From positions 186,001 through 250,000 of the forward strand of contig NW_027478854.1 of NCBI RefSeq assembly GCF_051014685.1: a stretch of DNA of 64,000 nt, written 5' to 3'. The notes beneath the pieces were generated by a model, which was not told the DNA's origin, made no database searches, and saw only the letters and a program-made list of their open reading frames with translations. Every line of letters starts with the position of its first letter. Position 1 is the stretch's first letter. A program made the position numbers and the translations under genes. The DNA is from Ptiloglossa arizonensis (lineage: Eukaryota; Arthropoda; Insecta; Hymenoptera; Colletidae). Positions 10,326 through 22,045 of the stretch are shown piece after piece.

Positions 10326-13295
10326 CAGAACTGCGAAAATTTTGAGTTTCTCAAGCGTTTCTTACATCCAAACTGCCATATCTCGCGAACGGATTGACCA
10401 ATCCGCAAAATTTCTGTTGCATCTGAAAGTAGAAAGTCGCCCGATTACAACGGTATGCGTACTTTTCCCCTAGGCCGTTCTAGTTATTCGTTTCGAGCAT
10501 CAGAACTTTGAAAATGTTGAGTTTCTCAAGCGTTTCTTACCTACAAACTGCCATATCTCGCGAACGGATTGACCAATCCGCAAAATTTCTGTTGCATCTG
10601 AAAGTAGAAACTCGCCCGATTACAACGGTATGCGTACTTTTCCCCTAGTCCGTTCTAGTTATTCGTTTCGAGCATTAGAACTGCGAAAATTTTGAGTTTC
10701 TCAAGCGTTTCTTACCTCCAAACTGCCATATCTCGCGAACGGATTGACCAATCCGCAAAATTTCTGTTGCATCTGAAAGTACAAACTCGCCCGATTACAA
10801 CGGTGTGCGTACTTTTCCCCTAGGCCGTTCTAGTTATTCGTTTCGAGCATCAGAACTGCGAAAATGTTGAGTTTCTGAAGCGTGTCTTACATACAAACTG
10901 CCATATCTCGTGAACGGGTTGACCAATCCGCAAAATTTCTGTTGCATCTGAAAGTAGAAACTCGCCCGATTACAACGGTATGCGTACTGTTCCCCTAGGC
11001 CGTTCTGGTTATTCGTTTCGAGCATCAGAACTGTGAAAATTTTGAGTTTCTCAAACGTTTCTTACCTCCAAACTGCCATATCTCGCGAACGGATTGACCA
11101 ATCCGCAAAATTTCCGTTGCATCTGAAAGTAGAAGCTCGCCCGATTACAACGGTATGCGTACTTTTCCCCTAGGCCGTTGTAGTTATTCGCTTCGAGCAT
11201 GAGAACTGCGAAAATTTTGAGTTTCTCAAGCGTTTCTGACCTCCAAACTGCCATATCTCGCGAACGAATTGACCAATCCGCAAAATTTCTGTTGCATCTC
11301 AAAGTAGAAACTCGCCGGATTACAACGGTATGCGTACTTTTCCCCTAGTCCGTTCTAGTTATTCGTTTCGAGCATCAGAACTGCGAAAATTTTGAGTTTC
11401 TCAAGCGTTTCTTACCTCCAAACTGCCATATCTCGCGAACGGATTGACCAATCCGCAAAATTTCTATTGCATCTGAAAGTAGAAACTCGCCCGATTACAA
11501 CGGTATGCGTACTTTTCCCCTAGGCCTTTCTATTTATTCGTTTCGAGCATCAGAACTGCGAAAATGTTGAGTTTCTCAAGCGTTTCTTACCTACAAACTG
11601 CCATATCTCGCGAACGGATTGACCAATCCGCAAAATTTCTGTTGCATCTGAAAGTAGAAACTCGCCGATTACAAGGGTATGCGTACTTTTCCCCTAGCCG
11701 TTCTGGTTATTCGTTTCGAGCATCAGAACTGCGAAATTTTGAGTTTCTCAAGCGTTTCTGACCTCCAAACTAGCATATCTCGCGAACGGATTGACCAATC
11801 CGCAAAATTTCTGTTGCATCTGAACGTAGAAACTCGCCCGATTACAACGGTATGCGTACTTTTCCCCTAGTCCGTTCTAGTTATGCTTGTCGAGCATCAG
11901 AACTGCGAAAATTTTGAGTTTCTCAAGCGTTTCTTACCTCCAAACTGCATATCTCGCGAACGGATTGACCAATCCACAAAATTTCCGTTGCATCTGAAAG
12001 TAGAAACTCGCCCGATTACAACGGAATGCGTACTTTTCCCCTAGGCCGTTGTAGTTATTCGCTTCGAGCATGAGAACTGCGAAAATTTTGAGTTTCTCAA
12101 GCGTTTCTGACCTCCAAACTGCCATATCTCGCGAACGGATTGACCAATCCGCAAAATTTCTGTTGCATCTCAAAGTAGAAACTCGCCCGATTACAACGGT
12201 ATGCGTACTTTTCCCCTAGACCGTTCTAGTTATGCTTGTCGAGCATCAGAAACTGCGAAAATTTTGAGTTTCTCAAGCGTTTCTGACCTCCAAACTGCCA
12301 TATCTCGCGAACGGATTGACCAATCCGCAAAATTTCCTGTTGCATCTGAAAGTACAAACTCGCCCGATTACAACGGGGTGCGTACTTTTCCCCTAGGCCG
12401 TTCTAGTTATTCGTTTCGAGCATCAGAACTGCGAAAATGTTGAGTTTCTCAGCGTTTCTTACCTACAAACTGCCATATCTCGCGAACGGATTGACCAATC
12501 CGCAAAATTTCTGTTGCATCTGAAAGTAGAAACTCGCCCGATTACAACGGTATGCGTACTTTTCCCCTAGGCCGTTCTGGTTATTCGTTTCGAGCATCAG
12601 AACTGTGAAAATTTTGAGTTTCTCAACCGTTTCTTACCTCCAAACTGCCATATCTCGCGAACGGATTGACCAGTCCGCAAAATTTCTGTTGCATCTGAAA
12701 GTAGAAACTCGCCCGATTACAACGGTATGCGTACTTTTCCCCTAGGCCGTTCTGGTTATTCGTTTCGAGCATCAGAACTGTGAAAATTTTGAGTTTCTCA
12801 ACCGTTTCTTACCTCCAAACTGCCATATCTCGCGAACGGATTGACCAATCCGCAAAATTTCTGTTGCATCTGAAAGTACAAACTCGCCCGATTACAACGG
12901 TATGCGTACTTTTCCCCTAGGCCGTACTAGTTATTCGTTTCGAGCATCAGAACTGTGAAAATTTTGAGTTTCTCAACCGTTTCTTACCTCCAAACTGCCA
13001 TATCTCGCGAACGGATTACCAAATCCGCAAAATTTCTATTGCATCTGAAAGTAGAAAGTCGCCCGATTACAACGGTATGCGTACTTTTCCCCTAGGCCGT
13101 TCTAGTTATTCTTTTCGAGCATCAGAACTGCGAAAATTTTGAGTTTCTCAAGCGTTTCTGACTTCCAAACTAGCATATCTCGCGAACGGATTGACCAATC
13201 CGCAAAATTTCTGTTGCATCTGAACGTAGAAACTCGCCCGATTACAACGATATGCGTACTCTTCCCCTAGTCCGTTCTAGTTATGCTTGTCGAGC
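10326..13295. repeat. HOR block C, copy 1 (17 monomers, 2970 bp)
   Basis: This copy begins with the cttacatcc/agaaagtc monomer and contains the diagnostic gagtttctgaagcgtgtcttac monomer (near 10865), the toggled gcctttctattt monomer (near 11525) and the acaagggtatgcg monomer (near 11673). The same order recurs at 13296, 19071, 22046 and 24321. Its length is 5 bp short of 17 x 175 because of small length changes in its second half, so the shortfall reflects local sequence quality rather than a different unit. Confidence 0.85.
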
Positions 13296-15690
13296 ATCAG
13301 AACTGCGAAAATTTGAGTTTCTCAAGCGTTTCTTACATCCAAACTGCCATATCTCGCGAACGGATTGACCAAACCGCAAATTTCTGTTGCATCTGAAAGT
13401 AGAAAGTCGCCCGATTACAACGGTATGCGTACTTTTCCCCTAGGCCGTTCTAGTTATTCGTTTCGAGCATCAGAACTTTGAAAATGTTGAGTTTCTCAAG
13501 CGTTTCTTACCTACAAACTGCCATATCTCGCGAACGGATTGACCAATCCGCAAAATTTCTGTTGCATCTGAAAGTAGAAACTCGCCCAATTACAACGGTA
13601 TGCGTACTTTTCCCCTAGTCCGTTCTAGTTATTCGTTTCGAGCATTAGAACTGCGAAAATTTTGAGTTTCTCAAGCGTTTCTTACCTCCAAACTGCCATA
13701 TCTCGCGAACGGATTGACCAATCCGCAAAATTTCTGTTGCATCTGAAAGTACAAACTCGCCCGATTACAACGGTGTGCGTACTTTTCCCCTAGGCCGTTC
13801 TAGTTATTCGTTTCGAGCATCAGAACTGCGAAAATGTTGAGTTTCTGAAGCGTGTCTTACATACAAACTGCCATATCTCGTGAACGGGTTGACCAATCCG
13901 CAAAATTTCTGTTGCATCTGAAAGTAGAAACTCGCCCGATTACAACGGTATGCGTACTGTTCCCCTAGGCCGTTCTGGTTATTCGTTTCGAGCATCAGAA
14001 CTGTGAAAATTTTGAGTTTCTCAAACGTTTCTTACCTCCAAACTGCCATATCTCGCGAACGGATTGACCAATCCGCAAAATTTCCGTTGCATCTGAAAGT
14101 AGAAGCTCGCCCGATTACAACGGTATGCGTACTTTTCCCCTAGGCCGTTGTAGTTATTCGCTTCGAGCATGAGAACTGCGAAAATTTTGAGTTTCTCAAG
14201 CGTTTCTGACCTCCAAACTGCCATATCTCGCGAACGAAAATTGACCAATCCGCAAAATTTCTGTTGCATCTCAAAGTAGAAACTCGCCGGATTACAACGG
14301 TATGCGTACTTTTCCCTAGTCCGTTCTAGTTATTCGTTTCGAGCATCAGAACTGCGAAAATTTTGAGTTTCTCAAGCGTTTCTTACCTCCAAACTGCCAT
14401 ATCTCGCGAACGGATTGACCAATCCGCAAAATTTCTATTGCATCTGAAAGTAGAAAACTCGCCCGATTACAACGGTATGCGTACTTTTCCCCTAGGCCTT
14501 TCTATTTATTCGTTTCGAGCATCAGAACTGCGAAAATGTTGAGTTTTCTCAAGCGTTTCTTACCTACAAACTGCCATATCTCGCGAACGGATTGACCAAT
14601 CCGCAAAATTTCTGTTGCATCTGAAAGTAGAAACTCGCCGATTACAAGGGTATGCGTACTTTTCCCCTAGGCCGTTCTGGTTATTCGTTTCGAGCATCAG
14701 AACTGCGAAAATTTTGAGTTTCTCAAGCGTTTCTGACCTCCAAACTAGCATATCTCGCGAACGGATTGACCAATCCGCAAAATTTCTGTTGCATCTGAAC
14801 GTAGAAACTCGCCCGATTACAACGGTATGCGTTACTTTTCCTAGTCCGTTCTAGTTATGCTTGTCGAGCATCAGAACTGCGAAAATTTTGAGTTTCTCAA
14901 GCGTTTCTTACCTCCAAACTGCCATATCTCGCGAACGGATTGACCAATCCGCAAAATTCCGTTGCATCTGAAGTAGAAACTCGCCCGATTACAACGGAAT
15001 GCGTACTTTTCCCCTAGCGCGTTGTAGTTATTCGCTTCGAGCATGAGAACTGCGAAAATTTTGAGTTTCTCAAGCGTTTCTGACCTCCAAAACTGCCATA
15101 TCTCGCGAACGGATTGACCAATCCGCAAAATTTCTGTTGCATCTCAAAGTAGAAACTCGCCCGATTACAACGGTATGCGTACTTTTCCCCTAGACCGTTC
15201 TAGTTATGCTTGTCGAGCATCAGAACTGCGAAAATTTTGAGTTTCTCAAGCGTTTCTGACCTCCAAACTGCCATATCTCGCGAACGGATTGACCAATCCG
15301 CAAAATTTCTGTTGCATCTGAAAGTACAAACTCGCCCGATTAACAACGGTGTGCGTACTTTTCCCCTAGGCCGTTCTAGTTATTCGTTTCGAGCATCAGA
15401 ACTGCGAAAATGTTGAGTTTCTCAAGCGTTTCTTACCTCCAAACTGCCATATCTCGCGAACGGATTGACCAATCCGCAAAATTTCTGTTGCATCTGAAAG
15501 TAGAAAGTCGCCCGATTACAACGGTATGCGTACTTTTCCCCTAGTCCGTTCTAGTTATTCATTTCGAGCATCAGAACTGCGAAAATTTTGAGTTTCTCAA
15601 GCGTTTCTTACCTCCAAACTGCCATATCTCGCGAACGGATTGACCAATCCGCAAAATTTCTGTTGCATCTGAAAGTAGAAACTCGCCGAT
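11660..15690. other. Cluster of 21 small length changes (suspected low sequence quality)
   Basis: Compared with clean copies of the same HOR monomers at about 20.4-26.7 kb, this stretch has 21 indels, near 11666, 11697, 11734, 11948, 12250, 12335, 12451, 13315, 13380, 14239, 14315, 14456, 14546, 14638, 14833, 14842, 14957, 14973, 15090, 15342 and 15686. Each gains or loses a base identical to its neighbour (ctcgcc for ctcgccc, gaaaact for gaaact, ttccc for ttcccc). Their sum is -5. That equals the phase shift between the left side (monomer starts at 1 modulo 175) and the right side (171 modulo 175). I saw no indel elsewhere. Extra substitutions also fall here, for example near 11986, 13111 and 13261. 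Homopolymer-length error in an unpolished or low-coverage patch is the simplest reading. Confidence 0.88.
13296..15430. repeat. HOR block C, copy 2 (partial, indel-rich)
   Basis: The order of variant monomers follows copy 1. Markers are gagtttctgaag near 13835, gcctttctattt near 14497, acaaggg near 14645, the cggaatgcg monomer near 14995, and the ctcaaagtag/tagacc monomer near 15145. The copy then leaves the pattern near 15.4 kb. It carries many one-base gains and losses, including cgaacgaaaattg (+2) near 14236, gcgttac near 14832 and ctagcgcg near 15015. It is therefore the least reliable stretch in the window. Confidence 0.8.
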
Positions 15691-18595
15691 TACAACGGTA
15701 TGCGTACTTTTCCCCTAGGCCGTTCTGGTTATTCGTTTCGAGCATCAGAACTGTGAAAATTTTGAGTTTCTCAACCGTTTCTTACCTCCAAACTGCCATA
15801 TCTCGCGAACGGATTGACCAATCCGCAAAATTTCTGTTGCATCTGAAAGTACAAACTCGCCCGATTACAACGTTGTGCGTACTTTTCCCCTAGGCCGTTC
15901 TAGTTATTCGTTTCGAGCATCAGAACTTTGAAAATGTTTAGTTTCTCAAGCGTTTCTTACCTACAAACTGCCATATCTCGCGAACGGATTGACCAGTCCG
16001 CAAAATATCTGTTGCATCTGAAAGTAGAAACTCGCCCGATTACAACGGTATGCGTACTTTTCCCCTAGTCCGTCCTAGTTATTCGTTTCGAGCATCAGAA
16101 CTGCGAAAATTTTGAGTTTCTCAAGCGTTTCTTACCTCCAAACTGCCATATCTCGCGAACGGATTGACCAATCCGCAAAATTTCTGTTGCATCTGAAAGT
16201 ACAAACTCGCCCGATTACAACGTTGTGCGTACTTTTCCCCTAGGCCGTTCTAGTTATTCGTTTCGAGCATCAGAACTTTGAAAATGTTTAGTTTCTCAAG
16301 CGTTTCTTACCTCCAAACTGCCATATCTCGCGAACGGATTGACCAATCCGCAAAATTTCCGTTGCATCTGAAAGTAGAAACTCGCCCGATTACAACGGTA
16401 TGCGTACTTTTCCCCTAGGCCGTTGTAGTTATTCGCTTCGAGCATGAGAACTGCGAAAATTTTGAGTTTCTCAAGCGTTTCCGACCTCCAAACTGCCATA
16501 TCTCGCGAACGGATTGACCAATCCGCAAAATTTCTGTTGCATCTCAAAGTAGAAACTCGCCCGATTACAACGGTATGCGTACTTTTCCCCTAGACCGTTC
16601 TAGTTATGCTTGTCGAGCATGAGAACTGCGAAAATTTTGAGTTTCTCAAGCGTTTCTTACCTCCAAACTGCCATATCTCGCGAACGGATTGACCAATCCG
16701 CAAAATTTCTGATGCATCTGAAAGTAGAAAGTCGCCCGATTACAACGGTATGCGTACTTTTCCCCTAGACCGTTCTAGTTATGCTTGTCGAGCATCAGAA
16801 CTGCGAAAATTTTGAGTTTCTCAAGCGTTTCTTACCTCCAAACTGCCATATCTCGCGAACGGATTGACCAATCCGCAAAATTTCTGTTGCATCTGAAAGT
16901 ACAAACTCGCCCGATTACAACGGTGTGCGTACTTTTCCCCTAGGCCGTTGTAGTTATTCGTTTCGAGCATCAGAACTGCGAAAATGTTGAGTTTCTCAAG
17001 CGTTTCTTACCTACAAACTGCCATATCTCGCGAACGGATTGACCAATCCGCAAAATTTCTGTTGCATCTCAAAGTAGAAACTCGCCGGATTACAACGGTA
17101 TGCGTACTTTTCCCCTAGTCCGTTCTAGTTATTCGTTTCGAGCATCAGAACTGCGAAAATTTTGAGTTTCTCAAGCGTTTCTTACCTCCAAACTGCCATA
17201 TCTCGCGAACGGATTGACCAATCCGCAAAATTTCTGTTGCATCTGAAAGTAGAAACTCGCCCGATTACAACGGTATGCGTACTTTTCCCCTAGGCCGTTC
17301 TATTTATTCGTTTCGAGCATCAGAACTGCGAAAATGTTGAGTTTCTCAAGCGTTTCTTACCTACAAACTGCCATATCTCGCGAACGGATTGACCAATCCG
17401 CAAAATTTCTGTTGCATCTGAAAGTAGAAACTCGCCCGATTACAAGGGTATGCGTACTTTTCCCCTAGGCCGTTCTGGTTATTCGTTTCGAGCATCAGAA
17501 CTGCGAAAATTTTGAGTTTCTCAAGCGTTTCTGACCTCCAAACTAGCATATCTCGCGAACGGATTGACCAATCCGCAAAATTTCTGTTGCATCTGAACGT
17601 AGAAACTCGCCCGATTACAACGGTATGCGTACTTTTCCCCTAGTCCGTCCTAGTTATGCTTGTCGAGCATCAGAACTGCGACAATTTTGAGTTTCTCAAG
17701 CGTTTCTTACCTCCAAACTGCCATATCTCGCGAACGGATTGACCAATCCGCAAAATTTCCGTTGCATCTGAAAGTAGAAACTCGCCCGATTACAACGGAA
17801 TGCGTACTTTTCCCCTAGGCCGTTGTAGTTATTCGCTTCGAGCATGAGAACTGCGAAAATTTTGAGTTTCTCAAGCGTTTCTGACCTCCAAACTGCCATA
17901 TCTCGCGAACGGATTGACCAATCCGCAAAATTTCTGTTGCATCTCAAAGTAGAAACTCGCCCGATTACAACGGTATGCGTACTTTTCCCCTAGACCGTTC
18001 TAGTTATGCTTGTCGAGCATCAGAACTGCGAAAATTTTGAGTTTCTCAAGCGTTTCTTACCTCCAAACTGCCATATCTCGCGAACGGATTGACCAATCCG
18101 CAAAATTTCTGATGCATCTGAAAGTAGAAAGTCGCCCGATTACAACGGTATGCGTACTTTTCCCCTAGACCGTTCTAGTTATGCTTGTCGAGCATCAGAA
18201 CTGCGAAAATTTTGAGTTTCTCAAGCGTTTCTTACCTCCAAACTGCCATATCTCGCGAACGGATTGACCAATCCGCAAAATTTCTGTTGCATCTGAAAGT
18301 ACAAACTCGCCCGATTACAACGGTGTGCGTACTTTTCCCCTAGGCCGTTCTAGTTATTCGTTTCGAGCATCAGAACTGCGAAAATGTTGAGTTTCTCAAG
18401 CGTTTCTTACCTACAAACTGCCATATCTCGCGAACTGATTAACCAATCCGCAAAATTTCTGTTGCATCTGAAAGTAGAAACTCGCCCGATTACAACGGTA
18501 TGCGTACTTTTCCCCTAGGCCGTTCTGGTTATTCGTTTCGAGCATCAGAACTGTGAAAATTTTGAGTTTCTCAACCGTTTCTTACCTCCAAACTG
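15431..18595. repeat. Heterogeneous monomers between block C copies
   Basis: This stretch interrupts the regular block C order. It has monomers with attcatttcg (near 15556), tagtccgtcc (near 16066 and 17641) and aaaatgtttag (near 15931 and 16281). It also has a four-monomer cassette at 16271-16970 that otherwise belongs to blocks A and B. From about 17060 to 18000 it falls back into the 2975-bp pattern of block C, pairing with 20035-20975. The attcatttcg region pairs with 26581, 11025 bp (63 monomers) downstream. Everything is satellite monomer in normal register. Confidence 0.8.
16271..16970. repeat. Four-monomer (700-bp) cassette, representative copy
   Basis: Four monomers in fixed order define the cassette: (1) tttccg with gttgtag/attcgcttcg; (2) gagaac with ctgacc/ctcaaag/tagacc (here ccgacc); (3) gagaac with gatgcatctg/agaaagtc/tagacc; (4) cggtgtgcg with gttgtag/attcgtttcg. 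The same four occur at 3151-3850, 5776-6475, 8751-9450, 56696-57395, 58096-58795 and 61071-61770. Its diagnostic gatgc and gagaac monomers were not seen between about 26.5 and 56.6 kb. Confidence 0.85.
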
Positions 18596-19070
18596 CCATA
18601 TCTCGCGAACGGATTGACCAATCCGCAAAATTTCTGTTGCATCTGAAAGTACAAACTCGCCCGATTACAACGGTATGCGTACTTTTCCCCTAGGCCGTAC
18701 TAGTTATTCGTTTCGAGCATCAGAACTGTGAAAATTTTGAGTTTCTCAACCGTTTCTTACCTCCAAACTGCCATATCTCGCGAACGGATTACCAAATCCG
18801 CAAAATTTCTATTGCATCTGAAAGTAGAAAGTCGCCCGATTACAACGGTATGCGTACTTTTCCCCTAGGCCGTTCTAGTTATTCGTTTCGAGCATCAGAA
18901 CTGCGAAAATTTTGAGTTTCTCAAGCGTTTCTGACCTCCAAACTAGCATATCTCGCGAACGGATTGACCAATCCGCATAATTTCTGTTGCATCTGAACGT
19001 AGAAACTCGCCCGATTACAACGATATGCGTACTTTTCCCCTAGTCCGTTCTAGTTATGCTTGTCGAGCAT

Positions 19071-22045
19071 CAGAACTGCGAAAATTTTGAGTTTCTCAAG
19101 CGTTTCTTACATCCAAACTGCCATATCTCGCGAACGGATTGACCAATCCGCAAAATTTCTGTTGCATCTGAAAGTAGAAAGTCGCCCGATTACAACGGTA
19201 TGCGTACTTTTCCCCTAGGCCGTTCTAGTTATTCGTTTCGAGCATCAGAACTTTGAAAATGTTGAGTTTCTCAAGCGTTTCTTACCTACAAACTGCCATA
19301 TCTCGCGAACGGATTGACCAATCCGCAAAATTTCTGTTGCATCTGAAAGTAGAAACTCGCCCGATTACAACGGTATGCGTACTTTTCCCCTAGTCCGTTC
19401 TAGTTATTCGTTTCGAGCATTAGAACTGCGAAAATTTTGAGTTTCTCAAGCGTTTCTTACCTCCAAACTGCCATATCTCGCGAACGGATTGACCAATCCG
19501 CAAAATTTCTGTTGCATCTGAAAGTACAAACTCGCCCGATTACAACGGTGTGCGTACTTTTCCCCTAGGCCGTTCTAGTTATTCGTTTCGAGCATCAGAA
19601 CTGTGAAAATGTTGAGTTTCTGAAGCGTGTCTTACATACAAACTGCCATATCTCGTGAACGGGTTGACCAATCCGCAAAATTTCTGTTGCATCTGAAAGT
19701 AGAAACTCGCCCGATTACAACGGTATGCGTACTGTTCCCCTAGGCCGTTCTGGTTATTCGTTTCGAGCATCAGAACTGTGAAAATTTTGAGTTTCTCAAA
19801 CGTTTCTTACCTCCAAACTGCCATATCTCGCGAACGGATTGACCAATCCGCAAAATTTCCGTTGCATCTGAAAGTAGAAGCTCGCCCGATTACAACGGTA
19901 TGCGTACTTTTCCCCTAGGCCGTTGTAGTTATTCGCTTCGAGCATGAGAACTGCGAAAATTTTGAGTTTCTCAAGCGTTTCTGACCTCCAAACTGCCATA
20001 TCTCGCGAACGAATTGACCAATCCGCAAAATTTCTGTTGCATCTCAAAGTAGAAACTCGCCGGATTACAACGGTATGCGTACTTTTCCCCTAGTCCGTTC
20101 TAGTTATTCGTTTCGAGCATCAGAACTGCGAAAATTTTGAGTTTCTCAAGCGTTTCTTACCTCCAAACTGCCATATCTCGCGAACGGATTGACCAATCCG
20201 CAAAATTTCTATTGCATCTGAAAGTAGAAACTCGCCCGATTACAACGGTATGCGTACTTTTCCCCTAGGCCTTTCTATTTATTCGTTTCGAGCATCAGAA
20301 CTGCGAAAATGTTGAGTTTCTCAAGCGTTTCTTACCTACAAACTGCCATATCTCGCGAACGGATTGACCAATCCGCAAAATTTCTGTTGCATCTGAAAGT
20401 AGAAACTCGCCCGATTACAAGGGTATGCGTACTTTTCCCCTAGGCCGTTCTGGTTATTCGTTTCGAGCATCAGAACTGCGAAAATTTTGAGTTTCTCAAG
20501 CGTTTCTGACCTCCAAACTAGCATATCTCGCGAACGGATTGACCAATCCGCAAAATTTCTGTTGCATCTGAACGTAGAAACTCGCCCGATTACAACGGTA
20601 TGCGTACTTTTCCCCTAGTCCGTTCTAGTTATGCTTGTCGAGCATCAGAACTGCGAAAATTTTGTGTTTCTCAAGCGTTTCTTACCTCCAAACTGCCATA
20701 TCTCGCGAACGGATTGACCAATCCGCAAAATTTCCGTTGCATCTGAAAGTAGAAACTCGCCCGATTACAACGGAATGCGTACTTTTCCCCTAGGCCGTTG
20801 TAGTTATTCGCTTCGAGCATGAGAACTGCGAAAATTTTGAGTTTCTCAAGCGTTTCTGACCTCCAAACTGCCATATCTCGCGAACGGATTGACCAATCCG
20901 CAAAATTTCTGTTGCATCTCAAAGTAGAAACTCGCCCGATTACAACGGTATGCGTACTTTTCCCCTAGACCGTTCTAGTTATGCTTGTCGAGCATCAGAA
21001 CTGCGAAAATTTTGAGTTTCTCAAGCGTTTCTGACCTCCAAACTGCCATATCTCGCGAACGGATTGACCAATCCGCAAAATTTCTGTTGCATCTGAAAGT
21101 ACAAACTCGCCCGATTACAACGGGGTGCGTACTTTTCCCCTAGGCCGTTCTAGTTATTCGTTTCGAGCATCAGAACTGCGAAAATGTTGAGTTTCTCAAG
21201 CGTTTCTTACCTACAAACTGCCATATCTCGCGAACGGATTGACCAATCCGCAAAATTTCTGTTGCATCTGAAAGTAGAAACTCGCCCGATTACAACGGTA
21301 TGCGTACTTTTCCCCTAGGCCGTTCTGGTTATTCGTTTCGAGCATCAGAACTGTGAAAATTTTGAGTTTCTCAACCGTTTCTTACCTCCAAACTGCCATA
21401 TCTCGCGAACGGATTGACCAGTCCGCAAAATTTCTGTTGCATCTGAAAGTAGAAACTCGCCCGATTACAACGGTATGCGTACTTTTCCCCTAGGCCGTTC
21501 TGGTTATTCGTTTCGAGCATCAGAACTGTGAAAATTTTGAGTTTCTCAACCGTTTCTTACCTCCAAACTGCCATATCTCGCGAACGGATTGACCAATCCG
21601 CAAAATTTCTGTTGCATCTGAAAGTACAAACTCGCCCGATTACAACGGTATGCGTACTTTTCCCCTAGGCCGTACTAGTTATTCGTTTCGAGCATCAGAA
21701 CTGTGAAAATTTTGAGTTTCTCAACCGTTTCTTACCTCCAAACTGCCATATCTCGCGAACGGATTACCAAATCCGCAAAATTTCTATTGCATCTGAAAGT
21801 AGAAAGTCGCCCGATTACAACGGTATGCGTACTTTTCCCCTAGGCCGTTCTAGTTATTCGTTTCGAGCATCAGAACTGCGAAAATTTTGAGTTTCTCAAG
21901 CGTTTCTGACTTCCAAACTAGCATATCTCGCGAACGGATTGACCAATCCGCAAAATTTCTGTTGCATCTGAACGTAGAAACTCGCCCGATTACAACGATA
22001 TGCGTACTTTTCCCCTAGTCCGTTCTAGTTATGCTTGTCGAGCAT
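19071..22045. repeat. HOR block C, clean 2975-bp copy
   Basis: This is a complete 17-monomer unit with exact register. It is the best reference for the indel-rich copies upstream. Markers in order: cttacatcc (19110), gagtttctgaag (near 19613), agaagctcgcc (near 19877), cgaacgaattg (near 20007), gcctttctattt (near 20270), acaaggg (near 20417), cggaatgcg (near 20770), cggggtgcg (near 21120), gaccagtccg (near 21417) and ggattaccaaatcc (near 21762). Its markers return 2975 bp later as far as about 23.87 kb. Confidence 0.9.

Noticed and set aside
11660..15690. Biologically hypermutated or RIP-like domain
   Set aside because: The changes are gains and losses within homopolymers, not C-to-T transitions. 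They stop abruptly at both sides, which fits sequencing error better.
15588..15893. 101-codon plus-strand frame, the longest in the window
   Set aside because: It exists only because one c is missing near 15686 (ctcgcc for ctcgccc), inside the indel-rich patch. The clean equivalent at about 26.6-26.9 kb is not open.
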